From: Methylocella silvestris BL2
Lineage (GTDB): Bacteria > Pseudomonadota > Alphaproteobacteria > Rhizobiales > Beijerinckiaceae
Assembly (NCBI RefSeq): GCF_000021745.1
Contig: NC_011666.1
Coordinates: forward strand, 1,240,001-1,304,000
Direction: 5' to 3'
DNA: 64,000 nt
Within the stretch, counting starts at the first letter, position 1. Each line of letters starts with the position of its first letter. Position numbers and translations under genes: made by a program. Shown piece after piece: positions 16,666-25,912 of this stretch. Under the pieces are notes generated by a model. It was not told where the DNA came from. It was given only the letters and a program-made list of their open reading frames with translations, and did not search any database.

Positions 16666-17787
16666 TTGCTGCACATCGACCTTCCGACCCGCGCCGAGAT
16701 CGCCAAGCTTGCGAGCCATCGCGGCTCGCCCGCCGTCTCGCTCTATTTGCGCACGACGCCCCTGACGCAGGATTCCAAAGCCGAACGGATCGAGCTCAAG
16801 AACCTTCTGAAATCCGCCGTCGCTGAAATGGCCGAGGCCGGAATTGACAAGCGCTCGATCTGGCCGATCGAGGAACGCGTCGGCGCCCTGATCGACGATG
16901 ATGATTTCTGGGCCTATCAGGCGAACAGCCTCGCGATCTTCGCGACGCCGGAGCGCATCAGCACTTTCCGCCTGGCGAACAAACTGAACACCGTTACGGA
17001 AGTCTCCGACCGCTTTTTGCTGATGCCGCTGATCCGCGCGCTGACCTTCCCGCATGACGCCTATGTGCTCGCGATCGGCATCGGAGCCGCGCGCCTCGTC
17101 GAGGTGTCGGCCGACCTGCCGCCGCACGAGGCGAAGGTTCCGGGCATGCCGCGCGACGCCAGCGCCGCGATCGGACGACGCAGCCTTGTCGAGCGCCCGG
17201 GCGACTCGCAGAGCGGCGGGGGAACCACCGAACATGCGCTTTTGACCCGCTATTCGCGCGCCGTCGACGAAGCGCTGCGGCCGGTGCTCGCCGGCCATGA
17301 GCGCCCGCTGATCATCGCCGCCGCCGAGCCCCTTGCCTCGATCTTCCGCGGCGTCTGCAGCTATCCCCATCTCGCCGAGGAGATCATCGCCGGCAGCGCC
17401 GGCCATACATCTGAGCACGAGCTCGCGGACGCTGCGCGCGCCATCCTGGACAAGATCTATGCCGGCGAAATCGCCGCGCTCGCCGATCTCTATGCGGCGC
17501 GCGGCGCACAGGGCCGCGCGACCGGCGACGTCGCTCAGGCGGCCCGCGCCGCGACCTTCGGAGCCATCGACACGCTGATCGTCGACATGGACGTTGTCCT
17601 GCCAGGCACGGTGGATGAGGAGACGGGCGCGGTCGACTTCGCGCAGGCGGCGGACGGGGTCAATTACGGCGTCGTCGACGAGATCGCCCGCCGCGTAATT
17701 CAGTCCGGCGCGAAGGTTCTCGCCGGCCGGCGCGCCGATATTCCGGCCGGCGGCGATCTTGCCGCCATTCTGCGCTATCCAATCTGA
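16666..17787 (+). CDS. baeRF-type (eRF1-like) protein
   Basis: A 373-residue protein with a probable TTG start at 16666 preceded by ACGGAG. The N-terminus PTRAEIAKLASHRGSPAVSLYLRT is the hallmark opening of bacterial proteins related to the archaeo-eukaryotic release factor eRF1 (baeRF families). The central part TFPHDAYVLAIGIGAARLVEVSAD matches the strand where these proteins diverge from RNase H-like cores, and the C-terminal ~100 residues (AAFRGAIDTLIVDMDVVL-like) resemble the eRF1 domain 3/L7Ae-like region. No GGQ motif is present, so it should not be a canonical release factor. Proposed roles in stalled-ribosome handling remain inference. PPK2 converges downstream. Confidence 0.6.
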   Translation: MLHIDLPTRAEIAKLASHRGSPAVSLYLRTTPLTQDSKAERIELKNLLKSAVAEMAEAGIDKRSIWPIEERVGALIDDDDFWAYQANSLAIFATPERISTFRLANKLNTVTEVSDRFLLMPLIRALTFPHDAYVLAIGIGAARLVEVSADLPPHEAKVPGMPRDASAAIGRRSLVERPGDSQSGGGTTEHALLTRYSRAVDEALRPVLAGHERPLIIAAAEPLASIFRGVCSYPHLAEEIIAGSAGHTSEHELADAARAILDKIYAGEIAALADLYAARGAQGRATGDVAQAARAATFGAIDTLIVDMDVVLPGTVDEETGAVDFAQAADGVNYGVVDEIARRVIQSGAKVLAGRRADIPAGGDLAAILRYPI

Positions 17788-17793
17788 CGACGA

Positions 17794-17830
17794 GCCGCGC
17801 CCGGCAGGCGCGCCGGGCGCGGCGCTTCTT
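17794..17830. terminator. Bidirectional hairpin terminator
   Basis: A perfect 12-bp stem, GCCGCGCCCGGC (17794-17805) with GCCGGGCGCGGC (17812-17823) and a 6-base loop, is followed on the plus strand by GCTTCTTT. It fills the gap between the convergent baeRF-type gene and ppk2 and can serve the plus-strand gene; on the minus strand no T run follows. Confidence 0.7.
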
Positions 17831-17835
17831 TGGCT

Positions 17836-18672
17836 CTAAAAGGCTTCCTCGATCCATTTGAATGGATAATTCGGCTCCTTATAGCCCTCTGCCTTCTGCC
17901 GCTTCGGCAGTTCGATCTTCTCGCGGTCGATGTCCTCATAGGGAATTTGCGCAAGAATATGCTTCATGATGTTGAGCCGCGCGCGCTTCTTATCGTCCGA
18001 GCGGACGACAAACCAGGGCGCCCAGGGCGTGTCGGTCGCTAGGAACATGGCGTCGCGGGCGCGCGAATAATCATACCAGCGGCTGTAGGACTTGAGGTCC
18101 ATATCCGACAGTTTCCAGATTTTCCGTCCGTCCGTGATGCGCGACGAAAGCCGGCGCGTCTGTTCCTCCGGGCTCACCTCCAGCCAATATTTGAGGAGAA
18201 TGACGCCCGATTGAATGATCGCCTTTTCGACCGCCGGAGTCATCGTGAGAAACTGTTCGGCGTGCTCGTCCGAGCAAAATCCCATCACTCGCTCGACGCC
18301 GGCGCGATTGTACCAGCTGCGGTCGAAGATCACGACCTCCCCGGCCGCGGGCAGATGCGGAAGATAGCGCTGGATGTACATCTGCGATTTTTCGCGGTCG
18401 GTCGGCGCGGCGAGCGCGATGACCTTGAAGGTACGCGGGCTGACGCGCTCGGTCAGCGCCTTGATCGCGCCGCCCTTGCCGGCGCCGTCGCGGCCCTCGA
18501 AGACAATGCAGATCTTTCTGCCTTCGCGCTTCACCCATTCCTGTAGCTTGACCGTCTCGACGGCGAGCGTCGCCAATTCGCGCTCGTAGCTCTTGCGGTC
18601 CAGCTTCTCCGGCGTCTCGGCGGCCGCGGGGCGCGCGTCCTTCTCACGCGTCGTCTCGTCCTTGTGTCCCAT
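17836..18672 (-). CDS. ppk2: Polyphosphate kinase 2
   Basis: 278 residues from the ATG at 18672 (MGHKDETTREK); an ATG 39 bases upstream is possible. PPK2 moves phosphate between polyphosphate and nucleoside di- or monophosphates. Walker A is FEGRDGAGKGG and the lid/Walker B block is VIFDRSWYNRAGVERVMGFC, both diagnostic. WLEVSPEEQTRRL and SRWYDYSRARDAMF follow in the usual order. Length fits the single-domain class. Class (ADP- versus AMP-phosphorylating) is not settled from motifs. The gene starts 11 bases after the stop of the upstream unknown at 18683-19159, so they probably form one operon. Confidence 0.92.
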   Translation of the reverse strand: MGHKDETTREKDARPAAAETPEKLDRKSYERELATLAVETVKLQEWVKREGRKICIVFEGRDGAGKGGAIKALTERVSPRTFKVIALAAPTDREKSQMYIQRYLPHLPAAGEVVIFDRSWYNRAGVERVMGFCSDEHAEQFLTMTPAVEKAIIQSGVILLKYWLEVSPEEQTRRLSSRITDGRKIWKLSDMDLKSYSRWYDYSRARDAMFLATDTPWAPWFVVRSDDKKRARLNIMKHILAQIPYEDIDREKIELPKRQKAEGYKEPNYPFKWIEEAF

Positions 18673-18682
18673 CACGCGCTCC

Positions 18683-19159
18683 TCATTTCCAGGTGAGGAA
18701 CATGCCGACATCGCCCGGAAATCCCGCCGGCCAATCGACGATCATCGCCTTGAGCCCGTAGCCGAGCGGCTGGAGATCCGCTTTCCAGAGCTCGTAGAAC
18801 TGGCGAGGCGCGCCGACGAGCGTATCCGGCCAGCCCTCTTCCGTGTTGTTGATGGCCCGGCCGTGGTCGGAGCACATCTCCGAGGGGAAGCGAACGACTT
18901 GCATCTCCGATTCGCCGCGTTCGGCGGCGAGCTTCACCCGATTCATGAAGGCGTGAGTTCGTTCCGGGGTGATGTCGATCCGCTTCATCAGCTTGTCGAT
19001 CAGATCGCGCTTCGCGTTCTCGGCCTGCTGTATCGCTGCGTAAGACTGGGACGCTTTCGCAGATTCGACCTGCGCGACATAGGATTTGAGGTCGGAGACA
19101 GACATGAACGCCTCGTCGCCGAGATGATGCGTCGAATGCGTGGCTGCGCTCTGGCTCAT
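18683..19159 (-). CDS. Conserved hypothetical protein upstream of ppk2
   Basis: A 158-residue soluble protein, not recognised. It has a helical, charged N-terminal half (SDLKSYVAQVESAKASQSY... ERTHAFMNRVKLAAERGE) with heptad-like spacing, then a compact second half with conserved-looking aromatics (GAPRQFYELWKADLQPLGYG, DWPAGFPGDVGMFLTWK). No signal peptide or membrane segment. It lies 10 bases upstream of ppk2 on the same strand, suggesting co-expression and a possible link with polyphosphate or nucleotide stress. The start could also be the internal ATG at residue 19 (MSVSDLK). Confidence 0.65.
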   Translation of the reverse strand: MSQSAATHSTHHLGDEAFMSVSDLKSYVAQVESAKASQSYAAIQQAENAKRDLIDKLMKRIDITPERTHAFMNRVKLAAERGESEMQVVRFPSEMCSDHGRAINNTEEGWPDTLVGAPRQFYELWKADLQPLGYGLKAMIVDWPAGFPGDVGMFLTWK

Positions 19160-19404
19160 TTTGCGGCTCCCATCCGTGCTGTACCGCGCTTATGCGCGTA
19201 ATTTTAACGACAAGCTAGACTTCGCCATGTCACAGATCAACAGGCCATCGCCCTGCATTCGCGCGCCGGCTATCCGTCGCGATCCCGGGCCGCCGCCGAC
19301 GCATGGCGGCCGCTTTCAGTCATTTGCCGCAAGCCGTTTCCGTCGCGCGCTGCGATGGAACTTCAAAGAAAAGCCGCGCCGCAAGCGCCGCTCGGAGAAG
19401 CTAT

Positions 19405-20649
19405 ATGCTCTGGTTCGCGCCGCCTCTTTCCAGCTTCGCCGTCGCGCTTGGTCTCGGATTGCTGATCGGCCTTGAGCGCGAACGCAGCAAGGGCGTCGGC
19501 CCGTCGCGCGGCCCCGCAGGCATCCGAACCTTCGCAGTCGCCTCCCTGTTCGGCGCCGTCGCCTTTCACATCGGCGGCCTGTTTCTGCTGGCGCTCGCCG
19601 CCGTCTGCGTTGCGGGCCTCGTCGCCGTGTCCTATCGGCGGACATCCACCTCCGATCCGGGCCTCACCACCGAAATGGCGCTGGCGTTCATGCCGATCCT
19701 GGGCGCGCTCGCCGTCGCCGACGTCCGACTCGCCGCCGCCGTCGGGGTCGTCGTCGCGATCCTTCTCGCCGCCAAGATTCCCCTCCACGCCTTTGTAACG
19801 AAGGTTTTAAACGAAGCTGAAGTGAAGGACCTGCTTGTCTTCGCCGCAGCGACGCTGGTGATCTTTCCGCAGCTCCCGGATCGCTATATGGGGCCGTTCG
19901 ACGCGCTCAATCCGCGATCGATCTGGCTCCTCGTCATCCTTGTCCTGACCATCGGCGGCTTCGGCTATATCGCCAAGCGCGCGCTCGGCGCGCGTTTCGG
20001 CCTTCCGCTCGCCGGGCTCGCCTCCGGATTCGCGTCGAGCACGGCGACGATCGGCGCGATGGCCGGCCTCGCCGCCAAAGAGCCCGCCTTGCTGCGGCCG
20101 GCGGTCGCCGCCGCGGTTCTGTCAACCATCGCGACATTCATCCAGTTGGCTGTGTTGCTTGCGGCGACCAGCGCGCCAACGCTCGCGGCGCTCGCTCCCG
20201 CCCTGATCGCGGGCGGTTGCGCCGCCACGCTTTACGGCGCCGTTTTCACCGCACGCGCCTTTATGACCGGCGAGACGCAGGATCGCGAACCGGGGCCGGG
20301 GCGCGCCTTCAGCATCAAGACGGCTCTCGCGCTGGCGGCGACGATGGCTTTGATGCTCGTCGCGGCGGCGGCGCTGAAGGACTGGCTGGGTGAAGCCGGA
20401 CTGCTGATCGGAGCGGCGACAGCGGGATTTGTCGACGCCCATAGCGCCGCCATTTCGGTCGCCTCGCTTGCCGCGTCCGGCAGGCTCGCGCCGCACGAAG
20501 CCGCGCTTCCCATTATGCTCGGCATGACGAGCAACACGGCGGCCAAGATCATTGTAGCGCTCAGCGCCGGCGCGCGCGCCTTCAACTTGCGGATCGCGCC
20601 GGGCCTCATCCTCGCCCAAGCCGCGGCCTGGGGCGGGTATCTGATTTAG
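19405..20649 (+). CDS. MgtC/DUF4010 family membrane protein
   Basis: 414 residues from the ATG at 19405 (MLWFAPPLSSFAVALG), with GGAGAAG seven bases upstream. About a dozen hydrophobic segments. The N-terminal ~130 residues are MgtC/SapB-like, with the motif GLGLLIGLERER...PAGIRTFAVASL. The rest is DUF4010, with FASSTATIGAMAGLA and PIMLGMTSNTAAKI. Function of this two-domain membrane family is unknown; a transporter or sensor of ions is often supposed. Single gene, convergent with lepA, the stops separated by a short GGCCG-CTG-CGGCC hairpin. Confidence 0.85.
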   Translation: MLWFAPPLSSFAVALGLGLLIGLERERSKGVGPSRGPAGIRTFAVASLFGAVAFHIGGLFLLALAAVCVAGLVAVSYRRTSTSDPGLTTEMALAFMPILGALAVADVRLAAAVGVVVAILLAAKIPLHAFVTKVLNEAEVKDLLVFAAATLVIFPQLPDRYMGPFDALNPRSIWLLVILVLTIGGFGYIAKRALGARFGLPLAGLASGFASSTATIGAMAGLAAKEPALLRPAVAAAVLSTIATFIQLAVLLAATSAPTLAALAPALIAGGCAATLYGAVFTARAFMTGETQDREPGPGRAFSIKTALALAATMALMLVAAAALKDWLGEAGLLIGAATAGFVDAHSAAISVASLAASGRLAPHEAALPIMLGMTSNTAAKIIVALSAGARAFNLRIAPGLILAQAAAWGGYLI

Positions 20650-20663
20650 GGGCCGCTGCGGCC

Positions 20664-22469
20664 TCACCCGTCCATCTTCAGCGCGGCGATGAAGGCTTCC
20701 TGCGGGATCTCCACCTTGCCGAACTGGCGCATCTTCTTCTTGCCGGCCTTCTGCTTGTCCAGGAGCTTGCGCTTGCGGCTGGCGTCGCCGCCATAGCATT
20801 TCGCCGTCACATCCTTGCGCAGCGCCCGCACCGTCTCGCGCGCGATGATTTTTCCGCCGATCGCCGCCTGGATCGGGATCTGGAACATATGCGGCGGGAT
20901 CAGCTCCTTCAGCTTCTCGACCATCACCCGGCCGCGCGTGTCGGCGCGGTCGCGATGCACCAGCATGGATAGCGCGTCGACCGGCTCGGCGTTGACGAGG
21001 ATCGACATTTTGACGAGATCGCCCGGCCGATAATCAGTGATGGCGTAATCGAAGCTGGCGTAGCCCTTCGAGATCGACTTCAGCCGATCGTAAAAGTCGA
21101 ACACCACTTCGTTCAGCGGCAGATCATAGACCGCCATGGCGCGCTTGCCGACATAGTTGAGATCGACTTGCACGCCGCGCCGCTCCTGACAGAGCTTCAG
21201 CACCGCGCCAAGGTAGTCGTCGGGCGTTAGAATGGTCGCGCGGATCCACGGCTCCTCGATCGTCTCGATTTTTGTCGGATCCGGCATATCGGCCGGATTA
21301 TGCAATTCGATCGTGTCGCCGTCGCGCTGCACGATCTTGTAGATCACCGAAGGCGCGGTCGCGATCAGATCGAGGTTGAATTCGCGCTCCAGCCGCTCCT
21401 GAATGATCTCGAGGTGCAAGAGGCCCAAAAAGCCGCAGCGAAAGCCAAAGCCAAGCGCCGCAGAGCTCTCCATCTCATAGGAAAAACTCGCGTCATTGAG
21501 GCGCAGCCGGCCCATCGCCGCGCGCAGATCCTCGAAATCGGCGGCGTCGACCGGGAACAAGCCGCAGAACACGACGGGCTGGGCCGGCTTGAAGCCCGGC
21601 AGCGCCTGGGCGCAGGGGCGCCGCTCGTCGGTGATGGTGTCGCCGACGCGGGTGTCGGCGACCTGCTTGATCTGCGCCGTGATGAAGCCGATCTCGCCGG
21701 GAGAAAGCTGTTCGGCGTCCTGCATTTTCGGCCGGAACACGCCGATGCGATCGACCTCATAATGGGCGTCCGCGGCCATCATCTTGATCTTCTGCCCCTT
21801 GCGCAGCACGCCGTCGATGACGCGCACCAGCACGACGACGCCAAGATAGGCATCGTACCAGCTGTCGACCAGAAGCGCCTTCAGGGGGGCAGTCTCATCG
21901 CCCTGCGGCGGCGGCAGCCGCGTGACGATGGCCTCCAGCACGAGATCGATGCCGACGCCGGTCTTGGCGGAAATCATGACGGCGTGCGAGGCGTCGAGCC
22001 CGATCACGTCCTCGATCTGCTGCTTGATGCGCTCGGGTTCGGCGGCGGGTAGATCGATCTTGTTCAGGACTGGCACGATCTCATGGCCGGCGTCGAGCGC
22101 GTGATAGACATTGGCCAGCGTCTGCGCCTCGACGCCCTGACTGGCGTCGACAACGAGCAAAGAGCCCTCGCAGGCGGCGAGCGAACGGGACACCTCATAG
22201 GCAAAATCGACGTGGCCGGGCGTGTCCATGAGGTTCAGAATATAGGCCTCGCCGTCAGCGGCCTTGTATTCGAGCCGGACCGTCTGCGCCTTGATGGTGA
22301 TGCCGCGCTCGCGTTCGATGTCCATCGAATCCAGCACCTGCTCGACCATGTCGCGCGCGGCGACCGCCCCGGTCTGCTGGATCAGCCGGTCGGCCAGAGT
22401 CGATTTGCCGTGATCGATATGGGCGACGATCGAGAAATTGCGGATGTTTTTGATGGGATGCGCAGTCAT
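20664..22469 (-). CDS. lepA: Elongation factor 4 (LepA)
   Basis: 601 residues from the ATG at 22469 ([19 protein letters not shown]), the conserved start; the longer upstream frame is discarded. A translational GTPase that acts on paused or mistranslocated ribosomes. G1 is AHIDHGKST (16-24), G3 DTPGHVDF and G4 NKIDLP. The C-terminal block [23 protein letters not shown] is unique to LepA. Length matches the ~600 residues of the family. The next gene upstream on the strand is the Sel1-repeat protein, which ends 90 bases away. Confidence 0.97.
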   Translation of the reverse strand: MTAHPIKNIRNFSIVAHIDHGKSTLADRLIQQTGAVAARDMVEQVLDSMDIERERGITIKAQTVRLEYKAADGEAYILNLMDTPGHVDFAYEVSRSLAACEGSLLVVDASQGVEAQTLANVYHALDAGHEIVPVLNKIDLPAAEPERIKQQIEDVIGLDASHAVMISAKTGVGIDLVLEAIVTRLPPPQGDETAPLKALLVDSWYDAYLGVVVLVRVIDGVLRKGQKIKMMAADAHYEVDRIGVFRPKMQDAEQLSPGEIGFITAQIKQVADTRVGDTITDERRPCAQALPGFKPAQPVVFCGLFPVDAADFEDLRAAMGRLRLNDASFSYEMESSAALGFGFRCGFLGLLHLEIIQERLEREFNLDLIATAPSVIYKIVQRDGDTIELHNPADMPDPTKIETIEEPWIRATILTPDDYLGAVLKLCQERRGVQVDLNYVGKRAMAVYDLPLNEVVFDFYDRLKSISKGYASFDYAITDYRPGDLVKMSILVNAEPVDALSMLVHRDRADTRGRVMVEKLKELIPPHMFQIPIQAAIGGKIIARETVRALRKDVTAKCYGGDASRKRKLLDKQKAGKKKMRQFGKVEIPQEAFIAALKMDG

Positions 22470-22558
22470 ACCTGCGAGATAGCAGGCGCGCGGGGGGAAG
22501 GGAAGGCGGCCGGCGGCGCGTCCGTCGGGCGCAGATTGTGCAGAACCGCCGCGGTCTT

Positions 22559-23788
22559 TCACCTCATCTGCTGCAGCAAGGTCCCCAGCAGATAATTCGC
22601 CAGGCCCCGCTCAAGCCCTGGCCGCTTGGCGCAGTCGTCCGCATATTGGATTTTACTATGCCGGATCAGAAAATCGAGGGCCGCCTGCTCGTTTCCCCTT
22701 TGGATTGTTCCATCAAGATGGAATTTGGCGAGGTTATAGAGGGCGTGGGGATTGTTCTGATCAGCGGCGAGGCGCAAGAAATGAAGGGCGCGAGTGGCGT
22801 TTGAAGGTTTAAGGACATCCTTGTAAATAACGAAAAGTCGAAAATAAATATCGGCGCCAGAAAACCCAAGTCCAACCGCACGTTCATAAAGGCCGACCGC
22901 GCCCGCGATGTCAGAAAACCCAAGTTCGCGCACATAGCCCGCCGCATAACAGGCGCGGGCGAGGAAGGCGTCTGACCCAGCTTTCTCGAGCGCCGGCAAC
23001 GCCTCGTTGAAAATGAGCTGATGCGCCAGATCCGGATTCTTGGTTACATTCAGCTTCCCATCCACGAGGCATTCGGCGAGGAACGTTTTTGCGTAAGGAC
23101 TTCCGGCCAGATGCGCCTTGTTCATCCATTCGAAGGCTTTGACTTCGTCCTTTGCAACGCCATCGCCCCTCCAGTAGGCCATAGCCAGGGGGAAATAGGA
23201 TTCAACCACGCCGTTGCGGGCGGCGTAGTCGAAACATTGAAAGGCGTATTTCAGATTTTCGCCCTGGTTTCCTTCGCCATATTTGAACCCGCCCGGGCTG
23301 TGCAGGAAACCAAGTTCAAGATAAGCAATCGGGCTATTGTCGCGTTTCGCCGCCTCAAGGAAATATTGAAAAGCGCGCGCGTAGTCGCCTTCATCGTAAT
23401 GGAGGCGTCCAAGGGCCAGAAGTCCGCGCGACGTCTTGTCCGCGACCAGCTCGTTCTTGATTTCTTCCTTCCAGACGAGAAATTCTCGATTGTCCGATTG
23501 GCCGAGGCGGCCGCTTTCCAATTGGCCGGCCGCCGGCGCCCAATTGGTCTCCGCGGACTCGAAATGGAGTGAGGCCGGCGGACGGAAATTAAAGAAATTC
23601 CGCTCGGCGATCGCGTCGCTGACGGCAAAATATAAACTTTGATCATGCGAATTCGAATGGGCCAAAGTCGCGGCCTCGTCGCAGATCTTTTGCGTCAGCT
23701 CGCTTCGCGATAAATTGGAGTGTTGCTGGTATTGATTTACAATTGAAGTGAGATCGACATCCCGAAAAAAACTCATTGCGGCGCCCAT
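22559..23788 (-). CDS. Sel1-like (TPR) repeat protein
   Basis: About 409 residues (start at 23788 or the ATG four codons in, MSFFRDVDL). Several Sel1-like repeats are visible between residues 120 and 390, for example [19 protein letters not shown]...[14 protein letters not shown] and [33 protein letters not shown]. These helical hairpins usually mediate protein contacts. No signal peptide. The N-terminal 100 residues are unlike anything I recognise. Codon use is clearly more AT-rich than in lepA or xerC on either side, suggesting recent acquisition or relaxed selection. No specific function. Confidence 0.75.
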   Translation of the reverse strand: MGAAMSFFRDVDLTSIVNQYQQHSNLSRSELTQKICDEAATLAHSNSHDQSLYFAVSDAIAERNFFNFRPPASLHFESAETNWAPAAGQLESGRLGQSDNREFLVWKEEIKNELVADKTSRGLLALGRLHYDEGDYARAFQYFLEAAKRDNSPIAYLELGFLHSPGGFKYGEGNQGENLKYAFQCFDYAARNGVVESYFPLAMAYWRGDGVAKDEVKAFEWMNKAHLAGSPYAKTFLAECLVDGKLNVTKNPDLAHQLIFNEALPALEKAGSDAFLARACYAAGYVRELGFSDIAGAVGLYERAVGLGFSGADIYFRLFVIYKDVLKPSNATRALHFLRLAADQNNPHALYNLAKFHLDGTIQRGNEQAALDFLIRHSKIQYADDCAKRPGLERGLANYLLGTLLQQMR

Positions 23789-23925
23789 TTTCTGGAATGA
23801 ATTGGCAGCAGAGTTTCGAAAGTCAAACGATCAAAAAACGAAACGCAAAATTCGCCCGTACCGGGCCGGTTCAATGGGATTTCGCTGCCCGCAACATCCA
23901 TGGATCGCCGCCTGCGATGGCGGCC

Positions 23926-24171
23926 CTACCACTCCTGCGCAAGGCTGACCACGGCAAACCAGGGCGCGCCTGTCGGAGGTGAAAAGACGATCGTCGCAAC
24001 GCTGGTGGCGTAATAGCTTCGCCCGCTGCCGTCGAGCCGTTCGTGATCGCCGGCCAGGTAGCGACTGTGGCATCGGACGACTTCCAGCGCAAAACCCTTC
24101 CCGTGGCTGCGCACGGCCGCCAACACGCCGGCGCTTTGACTCAGTCCGTTCGGATCGACATAGCCAGCCAT
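23926..24171 (-). CDS. Small hypothetical protein
   Basis: An 81-residue reading frame from the ATG at 24171 (MAGYVDPNGLSQSAG). The upstream extension of the frame runs through the 35-bp tandem repeat and looks non-coding. Its sequence (GKGFALEVVRCHSRYLAG..., RSYYATSVATIVFSPPTG) is not recognised and has no signal peptide. Coding status is uncertain; it lies in the atypical patch between lepA and xerC. Confidence 0.35.
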   Translation of the reverse strand: MAGYVDPNGLSQSAGVLAAVRSHGKGFALEVVRCHSRYLAGDHERLDGSGRSYYATSVATIVFSPPTGAPWFAVVSLAQEW

Positions 24172-24186
24172 GATTTTATTCTCGTG

Positions 24187-24256
24187 GCGCCGCGAGCCGC
24201 GCGGCGGGCGCGCTTGGAAAAGCGCCGCGAACCGCGCGGCGGGCGCGCCTGGAAAA
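24187..24256. repeat. Two-copy 35-bp tandem repeat
   Basis: Two adjacent 35-base units, 24187-24221 and 24222-24256, differ at only two positions (G/A and T/C). Each begins GCGCCGCGA and ends CTTGGAAAA or CCTGGAAAA, with the core CCGCGCGGCGGGCGCGC inside. It lies just upstream of the small gene at 23926-24171. A family of similar sequences may be dispersed in the genome. Confidence 0.85.
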
Positions 24257-24356
24257 CGCTCAAGGCTAAAAACCGTTCCGGTCGCGACACGCCGCCGCAG
24301 GCCCTCGTCAAACCCGCGCACATTCCTCCTCGATAGCCGGACAGACACCGCTCGTT

Positions 24357-24797
24357 TCAGGGCCTAGCCGGGGCGGGAACTGCAGGAGTGTAGGCTGGCG
24401 CGAGCTTTACGCCGACGATTTCATATTCCGTTCGGCGATGACACAGCAACGGAAGCGGCAGGGCCAGGGGAAACAGCTTTTGATGATATTCAAGACTGAC
24501 CGCGCTGCCCGGAGGGATCGCCTCGAGTTCCTTCTCAATCGTCTTGTCGGGGACGGAAAAGTAAAACGTATTGTCGATGGCGCCCTTGTTCTGCGTCAGG
24601 GAGTCCGATTTGGCGAAATTCGCCAGAGCAAGCTGCCCTTCCCGAGTCCAGCAGATAAAGCCTTTGGTCGATAATTTATCGATGATTCCCGTGCGCGTGC
24701 CGATCGAGTAATTATACGAGTTCACCAGCGCCGCGAGGCCGATGAAAATCGCCAGCGCGACAAGCGCGACGAAGGCGAATTTAAACTTCCAGGACAT
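24357..24797 (-). CDS. Membrane-anchored hypothetical protein
   Basis: 146 residues with one N-terminal membrane segment (about 7-27, FAFVALVALAIFIGLAALV), then a soluble domain facing the periplasm (ICWTREGQLALANFAK..., AIPPGSAVSLEYHQKLF) and a Pro/Ala tail. Not recognised, though the pattern 'SIGTRTGIIDKLSTKGFICWTREG' recalls a small group of membrane-associated 6-kDa-extended proteins of unknown role. The ATG at 24797 is preceded five bases upstream by an uninterrupted run of 11 G that occupies the Shine-Dalgarno position. It follows xerC on the same strand, 91 bases away. Confidence 0.65.
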   Translation of the reverse strand: MSWKFKFAFVALVALAIFIGLAALVNSYNYSIGTRTGIIDKLSTKGFICWTREGQLALANFAKSDSLTQNKGAIDNTFYFSVPDKTIEKELEAIPPGSAVSLEYHQKLFPLALPLPLLCHRRTEYEIVGVKLAPAYTPAVPAPARP

Positions 24798-24802
24798 GAA
24801 CG

Positions 24803-24813
24803 CCCCCCCCCCC
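24803..24813 (-). promoter_or_regulatory. G11 tract at the ribosome-binding position
   Basis: Eleven consecutive C on the plus strand (G on the minus strand) lie five bases before the ATG at 24797. Homopolymer runs of this length are rare in such genomes and prone to slippage. Here a change in length would alter Shine-Dalgarno spacing or promoter geometry rather than the reading frame. Confidence 0.6.
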
Positions 24814-24888
24814 TTGCGCGGCGAGGACGCCCACGCGGCCGGACACTGCCTTTAGACGGCGTCAACCGCAAGCCGTAATCCCAACCGC

Positions 24889-25878
24889 TCACCCCGCGCG
24901 CGGATGCGCCGAGCGATAGGCCTCGATCAGCCTTGCGCTGTCCACCGCCGTATAGATCTGGGTCGTCGACAGCGAGGCGTGGCCGAGCAGTTCCTGGATC
25001 GAGCGCAGATCGCCGCCGCGGCTCAAAAGATGGGTGGCGAAGGAATGGCGCAGCGCGTGCGGCGTCGCCGAATCCGGCAGGCCGAGCGCGCCGCGCATCC
25101 GCTCGACGGCGAGCTGGATGATGCGCGGCGAGAGCGGCCCGCCCTTGGCGCCGACGAATAGATGACGCTCCGGCGGCAGATGATACGGGCATAGCTTGAG
25201 ATAGGCCTCGACGGCCTGCCGCACCGGCGCGATCACCGGAGCCTCGCGAATCTTGCCACCCTTGCCGGTAATTCGCAGCGTGTCCCGTTCCCCGATCGGC
25301 GCATCGGCGCGCAGAATCGACAGCGCCTCGGAAATGCGCAAGCCCGCGCCATAGAGCAGCCCGAGAACGGCGGCGTCGCGCGCAAGAATCCATGTCGGGC
25401 GGTCCTCGCCCGCGCGCGATTCAACGCTCGTCACCGCGCATGCGGCGGCGGCCGTCAGCGGTTTTGGCAGCCGGCGCGGCGCCTTTGGCGCGCGAACGGC
25501 GCCGAGCGCGGCGCTCTGCTGGACGCCGCTGCGCTGCAGATAATGCGTAAAAGAGCGAAGGCCCGCGAGCTGGCGCAGCAGCGAACGGCTGCCGACGCCG
25601 GCCGCCCGGCGCGCGGCCATGAAAGCGCGCAGATCAGCCGGCGATAGGGTCGAGACCATCGCCAGTGAAGGAGGCGCTCCAAAATGGATTGCGGCGAAGC
25701 TTAAGAATTGGCGAAGATCGCGAGAGTAGGCGGCGAGCGTCAGCTCAGCGACGCGTCGCTCTCCGCCAAGATGCGCGAGCCAGGCTCTCGCGCAGGACGC
25801 CAGTTCGGCGTCGGCCGGCGCGAAATCGTGGCGCGCGGCGCGGGTCAGGCTGGGGGCGGCGGCTTTTTTATTGGCCAT
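24889..25878 (-). CDS. xerC: Tyrosine recombinase XerC
   Basis: 329 residues from the ATG at 25878 (MANKKAAAPSLTR). Resolves chromosome dimers at dif together with XerD. The N-terminal SAM-like core-binding domain spans about 25-120. The catalytic domain shows the first Arg in YGAGLRISEALS, the Lys in RITGKGGKIRE, HALRHSFATHL (HxxR), GHASLSTTQIY with the last His and the Tyr nucleophile. This is a chromosomal Xer, not a phage integrase: short, and set beside housekeeping genes. XerC rather than XerD is inferred from the PL.RR.PKPL-like linker and the N-terminus. Confidence 0.9.
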   Translation of the reverse strand: MANKKAAAPSLTRAARHDFAPADAELASCARAWLAHLGGERRVAELTLAAYSRDLRQFLSFAAIHFGAPPSLAMVSTLSPADLRAFMAARRAAGVGSRSLLRQLAGLRSFTHYLQRSGVQQSAALGAVRAPKAPRRLPKPLTAAAACAVTSVESRAGEDRPTWILARDAAVLGLLYGAGLRISEALSILRADAPIGERDTLRITGKGGKIREAPVIAPVRQAVEAYLKLCPYHLPPERHLFVGAKGGPLSPRIIQLAVERMRGALGLPDSATPHALRHSFATHLLSRGGDLRSIQELLGHASLSTTQIYTAVDSARLIEAYRSAHPRAG

Positions 25879-25912
25879 TGGCCAGTCTTGCCGCTTGCAG
25901 CCTAAGTTTTCG

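Noticed and set aside
24889-25878. Tyrosine recombinase as a sign of an integrative element
   Set aside because: The protein is a chromosomal XerC by length and motifs; no attachment-site repeats or phage genes nearby.
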